Assembly: GCF_000787855.1 (NCBI RefSeq)
Contig: NZ_BBPQ01000027.1
Location: 9,049 to 73,048 of the forward strand
Direction of reading: 5' to 3'
Origin: Streptacidiphilus anmyonensis
GTDB lineage: Bacteria > Actinomycetota > Actinomycetes > Streptomycetales > Streptomycetaceae
DNA: 64,000 bases
The position numbers and the translations under genes are program-made. How positions within the stretch are numbered: the first letter of the stretch is position 1; every line of letters begins with the position of its first letter. The notes beneath the pieces were generated by a model. That model was not told the origin of the DNA. It saw only the letters and a program-made list of their open reading frames with translations, and searched no databases. This document shows, piece after piece, positions 18,701 to 25,512 of this stretch.

Positions 18701-19597
18701 ACCCATATCACCACCCCGGACGGTGCCCGCTGGCGCTACGCCTACGACCCGCTGGGGCGCCGCATTTCGAAGTCCCGGCTGGCGGAGGACAACCAGTCCG
18801 TCCTCGAGCGCACGGACTTCACTTGGGATGGTCCGCTGCTTGCCGAGCAGACGGCCACATCGCCCCACCTCCCCGGCCCGCACACGCTGAGCTGGGACCA
18901 CCAGGGACTGCATCCGCTCGCCCAGACCGAGACCATCACCGCTCAGGACCAGATCGACCGCCGTTTCTTCGCCATCGTCACCGACCTCGTCGGCACCCCG
19001 ACAGAACTGATCGATCCGCAGACCTCCACCATCGCCTGGCGCGCCGCCAGCACTCTGTGGGGCTCCACGACCTGGACCGCCGACTGCACGACTTACACCC
19101 CACTGCGTTTCCCAGGCCAGTACTTCGATCCGGAGACCCGGCTTCACTACAACCTCCACCGCTACTACGACCCCGAGACCGCCCGCTACGCGACCCCTGA
19201 CCCTCTCGGTCTTCTTCCCGGTCCCAACCCCGACGCCTACGTCACGAACCCACACACGTGGTCCGACCCCTACGGGCTCTCTCCCCACCCGAACATCACC
19301 GCCGGCAACAACTTCAAGGCGCACTACCTGAAACACCGGAGCCTGCTGGAGAAGGTGCTCGGCAAGAATTACCCGAAGTGGAAGGAGGACGAAGGAGCGA
19401 CCTTCAGGAAGGACCTGGAGGACATGATCAGTTCCGGTAGGCTCAACTCCGAGGGCCTGGGCACCTTCAAGGTAGGGCATCCGGCCGCACAGGTGTTCCG
19501 CGGTGAGGGGTTGACGCTGTTGCTCAGGCAGGATGGCGAGTTCTGGACACTCCTGGAGTCCGGGGCAGGCATGGACACAGGAATCCAGATGCTGTGA
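15788..19597 (+). CDS. Rhs/YD-repeat polymorphic toxin
   Basis: 1269 residues from GTG 15788, with only a weak SD. An Ala/Lys-rich helical start is followed by a Gly/His linker, the DUF6531-like opening of Rhs proteins (GEPVDMATGRMFIDQTDVLL), dozens of YD repeats (e.g. YEYDAAGRM, FAYDALGRM, TYDPAGNL) and the RHS core end RLHYNLHRYYDPETARYATP at about residue 1118. After YGLSPHPNITAGNNF comes a variable C-terminal domain of about 100 residues with KHRSLLEKVLGKNYPKWKED, GLGTFKVGHPAAQVF and LLLRQDGEFWTLLESGAG, faintly like colicin-D/BECR-fold RNases. The N-terminal export domain usual for such proteins seems missing; IS debris lies directly upstream. Confidence 0.88.
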   Translation: MGQIARAVKDAAEKAGKGLAKDFADAYHGILKDTEKGATKVAENAAENEAKTVEGLAKSAEHDAHAPHVEDPHAGGGGGLGHPGEGGEGGGSGREQVADPHEAGRGDDAVCGGGEPVDMATGRMFIDQTDVLLPGSLPLRFTRCFESGYGAGRWMGRRWVCTFDERLEIDGLGVVHLGADRVSQAYPHPEPGTVVQASAGRRLDLGTDSRGRVYTLTDRQQGLIREFTVQPDGRIALLTRVSDRSGRSYALEYDRDGTPLGIDHSGGYSLRVAVADGRITELWLAGGAPDGGDQLLLRYGYTGGHLTQVWNSSGLPMVFANDAAGRITSWTDRNGSHYRYLYDERGRVVDEGGADGSLRFQFRYGEPDPETGLRVNTETNALGHTTQYHVNARSQIVAEVDPLGNTTHYERDEFHRLLTVTDPLGRTTRFAYDESGDLITVTRPDGAQATAAYDDALSLPLVVGEPDGTVWHQSYDAAGRRISLTDPMGAITRFHYDERGHLASVTDVLGTTLRVECDAAGLPIRTTDPNGATVGVERDAFGRPVAVTDQLGAITRMSWTAEGLPAVRTSPDGSCDFWKWDGEGNLLSHTDKSGQTTTFEYTHFETLASRTTPDGASLTFRHDAHMQLTAVTDPLGRTWGYDYDPAGRVVGERDFHGRARSYELDAAGQMTALTDSLGIRTTFAYDALGRMVSKDADGRRTTYAYDAAGHLVRAANPDAELMRTYDPLGHLLAETVNGRTLTHTRDALGRRTRRTTPAGHVTTWGYDPSGRAVTMATTGGTLEFVHDAAGRERSRTVTARTPSASPATPAASAASATSQSLPHQPLAITRDWDSLHRLTGETVHAGESVLQRRAYRYQPDGNLAGLDDLLSGARSFDLDPAGRVTAVSAVDWTETYTYDPAGNLTDAHWPALTGASQPAQGARGYSGTELVTAGKARYEYDAAGRMTLRQVTRLSRKPDTWRFAWDAEDRLTHITTPDGARWRYAYDPLGRRISKSRLAEDNQSVLERTDFTWDGPLLAEQTATSPHLPGPHTLSWDHQGLHPLAQTETITAQDQIDRRFFAIVTDLVGTPTELIDPQTSTIAWRAASTLWGSTTWTADCTTYTPLRFPGQYFDPETRLHYNLHRYYDPETARYATPDPLGLLPGPNPDAYVTNPHTWSDPYGLSPHPNITAGNNFKAHYLKHRSLLEKVLGKNYPKWKEDEGATFRKDLEDMISSGRLNSEGLGTFKVGHPAAQVFRGEGLTLLLRQDGEFWTLLESGAGMDTGIQML

Positions 19598-19607
19598 GGA
19601 GAACCCG

Positions 19608-20123
19608 ATGACTTCGCTGGATCAACTGTTCGCGGCCCTGTCGTCCGTCCGAGTCTGGGATGTCCAGGTCCCTGGTTTCATCGACCGCGACCGCCCGCAT
19701 CCGCGATTCACGCCCCTGTCCGAATCGGTCTACCTCGCCCTCGAAGACGGCTACCTGCGGCTCGACTCGGTGGCCAACTACAGTCAGTTGGCCATGCGAT
19801 TGGTGTCGGACGTGGAGGTGCCTGAAGCCCTGGAGGGTGAAGACGAGGAATTCTCGGTCGGCTCGTTCAGTGAGCCCTTCCTCGCCGACGCATACGACTC
19901 GTTCCGGATCACTCGCATCCGGTGGGCGGTCGATGCCGACTCCGATCCCTCCGCGGGTGTCGTGCGCTGCGCAGAGTTCGAGTTCGAGAAGAACTGGCCC
20001 CTGTGTGTCGATCCGGCATGGCAGTTCGGGATCAGATTGCAGGGAGTCGGCGCATTCGATCGGTGTCTTGGCGAGATGCGGGAGAGTTCGCTCGGCATCC
20101 AGGTTTTCGCTTGGGCCCCGTAA
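19608..20123 (+). CDS. Probable immunity protein of the Rhs toxin
   Basis: 171 residues from ATG 19608, 10 nt after the toxin stop, with GTGAGGAG overlapping the toxin's last codons. It is acidic (VPEALEGEDEEFSVGSFSEPF), as is common for immunity proteins that cover a basic nuclease, and has no signal peptide. I do not recognise a named immunity family. The call rests on position immediately after the toxin module and on size. Note that its last codons run into the tRNA-like scar at 20131. Confidence 0.75.
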   Translation: MTSLDQLFAALSSVRVWDVQVPGFIDRDRPHPRFTPLSESVYLALEDGYLRLDSVANYSQLAMRLVSDVEVPEALEGEDEEFSVGSFSEPFLADAYDSFRITRIRWAVDADSDPSAGVVRCAEFEFEKNWPLCVDPAWQFGIRLQGVGAFDRCLGEMRESSLGIQVFAWAP

Positions 20124-20130
20124 CTGGGTC

Positions 20131-20167
20131 AAGGGGTCGCACGTTCGAATCCCGTCGCCCTCCCAAC
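20131..20167 (+). other. tRNA 3'-end-like sequence (possible attachment-site scar)
   Basis: AAGGGGTCGCACGTTCGAAT followed by CCCGTCGCCCTCCCA looks like the T-arm and acceptor strand of a tRNA, with loop TTCGAAT and conserved flanking G/C. The T-stem has two mismatches and no 5' half or anticodon arm exists upstream, so it is not a functional tRNA. Such 3' fragments are left where integrative elements recombine into tRNA genes. Confidence 0.55.
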
Positions 20168-20297
20168 ATGTGAAGACGAAACTCGGTCGGATCGGGAAGT
20201 GGGGAGGTGTCAACTCGGTCCCTCCCACCGTGATCTGGGCAGCCCGTCAGCGCAGGAGCCGCCAACGGTGCGGGTGCCGATCGTTCATCCGGCCTGG

Positions 20298-21389
20298 TCA
20301 GCTGGCACGATGGTACTCGCGCAGTGTCCCCCCGAGTCGGTCTCGTCGGCGAACCGGCAGACGTCGGATTCGGGCCGGCACGATGACCGGCCCGGGAAGC
20401 GGTCGCAGCGGAGCGGCTTGGCCCTGGCTCCGGTGCGGCCGGTGCTGGTTGTAGAACGTCTCGACTCCCGGAGCACGTGCCGGAGGTGGCACTGGTTCCA
20501 GATCAGCGTGCGGTCCAGCAGTTCGCGTCGGCAAGTCTGGATCCAGCGCGCCATGATCGAGTTCATGCGGGGCACTCGAATGCCCGTGATCACGACTTGC
20601 AGCCCGGCATCCGCCAGCAGTGCGTCGAACGCCGCGGTGAACTTCGAGTCGCGATCGCGGATCAGGAACCGCGCTTTGCTGCCCGCGTCCTCACGGTCCA
20701 TGACGAGGTTGCGTCCGAGCTGCACGATCCAGTCCGCGGTCGGATGCGCGGTCGCGCCCATGACCCGGACGCGCCGGCTCGCGTGCTCGATGACCGCAAA
20801 GACGTACAGGCGCGCCCCAGTCAGGGTGCGGACCTCGAAGAGGTCGCAGGCGAGCAGCGCCTCGGCCTGGCTTCGCAGGAAATCGGCCCAGGCGGTGCGG
20901 TTGCGTTCCTGGGCGGGCGGGATGCCGTGCTCCTTGGGGAACTCCCATACCGTGGACGCTGCAACCTTGATCCCCAGTGCCGCGAGTTCCCCGTGGATCT
21001 GCCGGGTAGCCCCACGACGGATTCTCCTGGGCCAGGCGCAGGACAAGAGCCCGGATCGAGCGGAAGGTCGATGGTCGCCCGCGCCGCTTCGGCACACACG
21101 TCGCCGCGTGACGGCGTCGAAGGAGATCTCGATGCCAGCGCAGGATCGTGTCCAGGCGGACCAGCAGCAGGAGTCGGCGGAGCCTCTCCCCCGGCAGGTG
21201 CTGGAGCAGCCCGGCCAGAACCGCACGGTCGACATCGGTGAACACGGGTAGACCGACCTGACGCTGAAGTACCAGCAACTCATGCCGCAGGACCAGTATC
21301 TCCACCTCCTGCTCCCGCTCACTGGCCGACAGCAACCGCAGCACAGCAAGGGCGTTCGTGGCAGCAAGGTAGGTCAGGCGCAGTAGCAC
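20298..21389 (-). pseudogene. Integrase-core transposase, frameshifted
   Basis: Starts near GTG 21389. Three frames are needed: an N-terminal part (LSASEREQEVEILVLRHELL, LDTILRWHRDLLRRRH, LVLRLAQENPSWGYP), then GELAALGIKVAASTVWEFPK to ELLDRTLIWNQCHLRH, then FYNQHRPHRSQGQAAPLRP to a stop at 20298. The catalytic DDE positions are LLACDLFEV (Asp), [12 protein letters not shown] (Asp) and MNSIMARWIQTCRRE, where the usual Glu (MERW) is Ala. Two frameshifts and the lost Glu mark it as dead. Fragments of relatives lie at 15546 and 54090. Confidence 0.8.
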
Positions 21390-21966
21390 AAGAGACCATC
21401 CTGCCGCCCTCCCCCGCCGCCGGGACAGCCAACCAGGAAACGACCGGAGCCCAGCGATCACGGCCTTGACCTGGCCGGATGATTTCTCGGCACCCGCACT
21501 GTCGCAGCTGCGCCATGTCGTGAGGGTCGCGATCGGCCGGTTCGTAACCTTGGTGGAAGTAGACCTGCTGATCGGCCGACAGGCAGGGGCCGGCAGTCCC
21601 CTGGATCTTTCCCATGACAAAGCACGAGGCGGGATAGGTAAACGGGTGCTCGGCGTCGGTCGACGCCTGAACTGCGGACCCGTCCGAAGCAGCGAAGACC
21701 AGCGGGTGCAGATCGATCTCTCGACCACCTGGATCGGTGACCACGAACCGCACCGGTCGCCAATCCAGGGTCTCGGCGAAGCCAGCCCGCGAGAGGGTCG
21801 CGACCACCTCCAGTTCCTGGTCGCTCGGGTGCACCAGGTCCAGGTCCCGGCGCTGACGGGTCTGCTCACAGACGAGGGCGTCGATGCCCCAGCCACCACC
21901 GATCCAGATGTCCACTTCCGCCCGCCGCAGCACGGCGAGGATGGCCAGTACGTCGTCTGCAGTCAT
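21319..21966 (-). CDS. Aminoglycoside/lincosamide-type nucleotidyltransferase, chimeric C-terminus
   Basis: From ATG 21966 (GTG 21969 also possible; weak SD) the product begins MTADDVLAILAVLRRAEVDI and shows the nucleotidyltransferase signature GGWGIDALVCEQTRQRRDLDLV (Gly-Gly-Trp-Gly plus the metal-binding DxD). It continues RPVRFVVTDPGGREIDLHPL and YPASCFVMGKIQG. These match the ANT(2'')/LinA-like family that adenylylates drugs or small molecules. After about residue 155 (HDMAQLRQCGCREI) the frame runs into sequence belonging to the neighbouring transposase, so the true C-terminus is probably truncated. Activity is doubtful. Confidence 0.65.
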   Translation of the reverse strand: MTADDVLAILAVLRRAEVDIWIGGGWGIDALVCEQTRQRRDLDLVHPSDQELEVVATLSRAGFAETLDWRPVRFVVTDPGGREIDLHPLVFAASDGSAVQASTDAEHPFTYPASCFVMGKIQGTAGPCLSADQQVYFHQGYEPADRDPHDMAQLRQCGCREIIRPGQGRDRWAPVVSWLAVPAAGEGGRMVSCATAPDLPCCHERPCCAAVAVGQ

Positions 21967-22300
21967 CACTCGCGGACGCTTACGCTGATCACGCGGGTGG
22001 GCGAGCGGATTTACTCCCGTGACAACGCCACTTCAACCCGCCCAGCACGTTCGAAGATGGCGAACCGCGCCGCCCAGGTGTACGGACTTGTACGGAAAAC
22101 GTGCCTTGCCTCGGCTGCCGCGGGCAGCCTGGTCGTGCTGCTTCGCACACGGCGGTCCCGAGCAGCGAAGCGTCAGGGGAACGTCTGCCCAACCTCGTTC
22201 CGCGCCTGGCCTTGCACAGGAGGACTGCTGCCTGGACCTACCACGGGGACGTCCAGGCGGCCGATGTCGACCGCCATCCAGATTCAGGGGGAGCACAACC

Positions 22301-24145
22301 ATGCGCAAACCCGGCAACACCCGGCGTGCAGTCGCCATGGCTGCCGCTGCCGTCCTGGCGGCCGTCGGGATCGCCACCAGCACCGGCAGGGCGTCGGCGT
22401 CCGCTCACGGCGCTGTCGCAGCAGATCCGACCAACACATTCAGCATCGCGTTCCAGGGCAACACCGCTGACCTGTGGGACTCGGGTGGAACTGCGCCCGG
22501 CTCCTTCGACACGGGCCTGGGCATGGCGCCCGGCACCAGCCCCAGCACCGCGCTCGGAGGGTGCGACAACGGCGCCGGAGAGACCGCGTTCCAGGCCAAC
22601 ACCACCAACTTGTGGATCACCGGCAACGGGCACAGCACCGACACACATCTGGGCATGATGCGCGGAACCAGCCCCAGCATCAGCAGCGTCTGCGAGGGGC
22701 GCGGCACGAACGCCTACTGGACCGCGTTCCAGGCCAACACCACCAACTTGTGGATCACCGGCAACGGGCACAGCACCGACACACATCTGGGCATGATGCG
22801 CGGAACCAGCCCCAGCATCGTCGCTCACCTCGACGCCTTCAACCAAGTCGAGTACGACGTCGCCTTCCAGGCCAACAACGGCGACCTGTGGCGCTACAAC
22901 TCGGAGACCGGGCAGGCCGCTGACCTGCACCTGGGCATGTTGGCCGGCACCAGCCCCAGCATCGCCTCGGCCGGCGGGTCCGACGTCGAGATCGCGTTCC
23001 AGGCCAACACCGGCGACCTGTGGATCACGCCTGGCACCACGGCGGGCACGGACCTGGGCCTGGGCATGATGCGCGGCACCAGCCCCAGCATCACCAGGAA
23101 CTTCAACAACAGCAGCCACTTCGGGATCGCGTTCCAGGCCAACACCGGGAACCTGTGGATCACCCCGGCTGCTCGGGGCGCCGGTACCAACCTGGGCCTG
23201 GGCATGATGCGCGGCACCAGCCCGAGCTACACCGTCAAGAACCTGGGGCTCGTCCCCGAGATCGCGTTCCAGGCCAACACGGGCCGCCTGTGGGTCACGC
23301 CGGACAAGCGGGGCGGCGGCGTTTCCACGGGCCTCAGCATGGCTCCTGGTACCAGCCCCAGCATCATGGCGTTGGGTTTCACTCCGTCCGACGGCGGGTC
23401 GACCTTCACCACCTCCGGTGAGCCGACCGTCGGCAAGCTCTACTACGACGTCCTGGGCTACAAGTGGAACTGCACCGGCACGGTGATCGGGCGAGACATC
23501 GTCGCAACCGCCGGCCACTGCATCTACAACGACTTCAGGGACGCCTCCGGGTTCAGCTGGGCACCGCCCGGGCTCTGGGTCGAAGCCCCGCCCCCGTACC
23601 AGTTCGTGCCGAACGACAACTCCGCCGGCCCCCACGCCGCCTGGCACGTGACCGGGCAGCCAGTCATCCCTTTGCACTGGGCCCGCCAGCACGCGCCTGA
23701 TGCCGACTTCGGGGTCTACACGATCGCGCCGCGCTCCGACGGCGCCCACATCGGGGACGTGGTCGGGATCCACCCGTGGAGGGTCTCGAAGGGCGTGAGC
23801 GCCGGCTCGACACCCACGTACACCATCGGCTACCCGCACGACTTCAAGGATCCGCAGGCGTGCAACGCGCCGGCGATCCGGTTCAACGGTGACAACAGCC
23901 AGCTGGAACTCAGCTGCACCTTCGCTGACGGAGCGTCCGGCGGCCCGCTCAGCGACAGGGCCGGCTTCGCCTACGCCAACATCGGCGGCTTCCAGCAGGG
24001 GGGCGTCAACTCCTTCCCGTCCTACGGGGTTGTGTGGAACCGCGAGTTCCTGATCATGGTCCTCACTGCGGAGCAGGGGGGCGGAACCGTCGTATCCGGC
24101 AGCCACGGCACCTCCATGCGGGTAGCCGGCACCTCCGCGCACTGA
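22301..24145 (+). CDS. Secreted trypsin-like serine protease with FQAN repeat domain
   Basis: 614 residues from ATG 22301 (AGGGGGAG upstream). The signal peptide is RRAVAMAAAAVLAAVGIATS. Residues about 45-360 hold seven or eight repeats of the form AFQANTxxLWIT...LGMMRGTSPSI, a beta-propeller/lectin-like array. The C-terminal S1-like protease has VIGRDIVATAGHCIYNDF (His), APDADFGVYTI (Asp) and FADGASGGPLSDRAGF (Ser), so the triad appears complete. Similar repeat-plus-protease layouts are known in Streptomyces exoenzymes; the repeats may bind glycans or peptides. A stem without U-tract follows at 24192-24222. Confidence 0.85.
   Translation: MRKPGNTRRAVAMAAAAVLAAVGIATSTGRASASAHGAVAADPTNTFSIAFQGNTADLWDSGGTAPGSFDTGLGMAPGTSPSTALGGCDNGAGETAFQANTTNLWITGNGHSTDTHLGMMRGTSPSISSVCEGRGTNAYWTAFQANTTNLWITGNGHSTDTHLGMMRGTSPSIVAHLDAFNQVEYDVAFQANNGDLWRYNSETGQAADLHLGMLAGTSPSIASAGGSDVEIAFQANTGDLWITPGTTAGTDLGLGMMRGTSPSITRNFNNSSHFGIAFQANTGNLWITPAARGAGTNLGLGMMRGTSPSYTVKNLGLVPEIAFQANTGRLWVTPDKRGGGVSTGLSMAPGTSPSIMALGFTPSDGGSTFTTSGEPTVGKLYYDVLGYKWNCTGTVIGRDIVATAGHCIYNDFRDASGFSWAPPGLWVEAPPPYQFVPNDNSAGPHAAWHVTGQPVIPLHWARQHAPDADFGVYTIAPRSDGAHIGDVVGIHPWRVSKGVSAGSTPTYTIGYPHDFKDPQACNAPAIRFNGDNSQLELSCTFADGASGGPLSDRAGFAYANIGGFQQGGVNSFPSYGVVWNREFLIMVLTAEQGGGTVVSGSHGTSMRVAGTSAH
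22583..22819 (+). repeat. Two identical 99-bp units in the protease gene
   Basis: Positions 22583-22681 and 22721-22819 are identical base for base (ACCGCGTTCCAGGCC... to AGCATC), spaced 138 bp (46 codons) start to start. Other units in the array have diverged, so this pair reflects recent duplication or gene conversion. Confidence 0.9.
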
Positions 24146-24191
24146 GCTGGGCGACGCCGACACGGACTCGCAGCGAGTGATCTGAGCAGTA

Positions 24192-24222
24192 CTGAGGCCC
24201 CAGCTACCTGCCGGGGCCTCAG
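24192..24222 (+). terminator. Stem-loop after the protease gene
   Basis: CTGAGGCCCC (24192-24201) pairs perfectly with GGGGCCTCAG (24213-24222) across an 11-nt loop, 46 bp after the stop codon. There is no U-tract, as is common for Streptomyces terminators. Confidence 0.65.
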
Positions 24223-24506
24223 CGCTGCCCGAACTTCCTGGGCGGCATCGCCCCTGGCGCCCGATCGCGGCACCAGGCCAATCAGAACGGTCCAGGATCG
24301 GATCAGCAGTCGTCGCCGAGGACCGACAGTGTGCTCCAGCAGGTCGGTTCCTGCCGCCTCGTCCGGGGCGGCAAGAGTGTGGGGCTCGAAATGTCATCAC
24401 CGCGGCTCAAGCTTACTGGTACTGGTTGACGACTCTGCCAGGGATGCGTGTGCGCAGAAGCCTGCATGGTGCCTCGTCGGGCAGGACTGGCGGCGCTTCC
24501 GTGGCT

Positions 24507-24962
24507 TCAGGCGGCCGATGGTGTCGTGATCTCTATGGCCGGGCGACAGCGGTCCCATTCGTCATCCGTGGGCAGGCCGGCGTGGATCGAGATGGCGGGG
24601 GTGCCGGGCCGTACACCGCTGTCGGGCGGTCTCCAACGGGACGTCGCACCAGATCTCCCCGTCGCGGGATCGTTTGGGCGGTTCAGGCCTTTCGGGACGA
24701 AGTCACGGAAATCGGCCGGCCAGCATGACTCCAGGACGGCACCACCGGGGGCATATGCCAGCAGAGCACACATCGTCTCGCTGGCGGCGGCGCCGATGGC
24801 CGCGTTCCAGCGCCTCCGCACCCACCCGGCCGGGGCGGTGCCCAACACGTCGGCGCGGGCCTCATTGATCACGTTCTTGCTGAGCAACGGCAGCTTCAAG
24901 TGGCGGGCCAGAGCCCTGGCCAAGGTCGTCTTGCCCGAGCCGGACAATCCGTTGACCAACAC
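24507..24962 (-). pseudogene. P-loop kinase-like protein, decayed
   Basis: From GTG 24962 the frame begins LVNGLSGSGKTTLARALARH, a Walker A motif near the N-terminus, as in AAA_33-type small-molecule kinases (chloramphenicol phosphotransferase-like). The middle is out of frame: another frame reads EIWCDVPLETARQRCTARHP, the expected continuation, before the first frame resumes with GLPTDDEWDRCRPAIEI. Two shifts around 24600-24680 and the fusion to an IS256 fragment at its 5' end mark it as a pseudogene. Confidence 0.6.
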
Positions 24963-25212
24963 GGCGGGAGACTAGGTCACGCTGCCACCCCCTCGCCTCG
25001 CTCGACCAGGCCGCCGCAGTGGCCACGATCCGGGGCCAGTCGTGGCCGTTGCGGACCACTTGGCGCCGCCCGTACTCGTCGGTCTCGCCCGTCAACTCGG
25101 CTATGTACTGGCTGACGTCCGCCTCCAAAGCGGCGGCCAGCATCCGGCGGGCGCCCCCACGGACGATCTTGTCGATCAGAGAGCCGGACTCGATACCGCC
25201 GTCGGCGTTCAC
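24963..25212 (-). pseudogene. N-terminal fragment of IS256-family transposase
   Basis: Reads GSLIDKIVRGGARRMLAAAL then EADVSQYIAELTGETDEYGRRQVVRNGH split here, the typical start of Mutator/IS256 transposases (EGARRMLAxALEAEVxxYI). It breaks off around 24980 where the P-loop gene fragment begins; the catalytic domain is absent. Confidence 0.7.
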
Positions 25213-25512
25213 TACGCTCAGCGCGGGCGTGCCTTCCCGACCCGCGCTGTGAACGCGGGCCTACTCGGAGACCATTACGGGATCATTGGAAGGTACGCCC
25301 TCCGCGTGCCCTGCTGATGATCCCAACTCGCTGGCGAGATACCAGTGCTCTGCGGCCTGCCCCCATGGATGACTGCCAGCAGGTCATGGTCTGGCTTAGT
25401 CGAGGCGCTCCACGGCCAGCTGGAGCGTCAGCTCGTAGTCCTGTCTCCTGCCCTTCCCGTGCACCCCACCCATAGGATGGGCCTGTCAGGGACACACGAC
25501 GCGGGGGGCATC

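Noticed and set aside
20131..20167. A functional tRNA gene
   Set aside because: No 5' half, anticodon arm or D-arm is found upstream and the T-stem has mismatches.
22583..23350. Regular repeats that might suggest a CRISPR array
   Set aside because: Repeats are about 138 bp apart, in frame, and encode the FQAN domain; spacers are coding and no cas genes exist.
22238..24400. 720-codon open frame opposite the secreted protease
   Set aside because: Composition is that of a GC-rich shadow; the plus strand carries a signal peptide, repeats and a protease triad.
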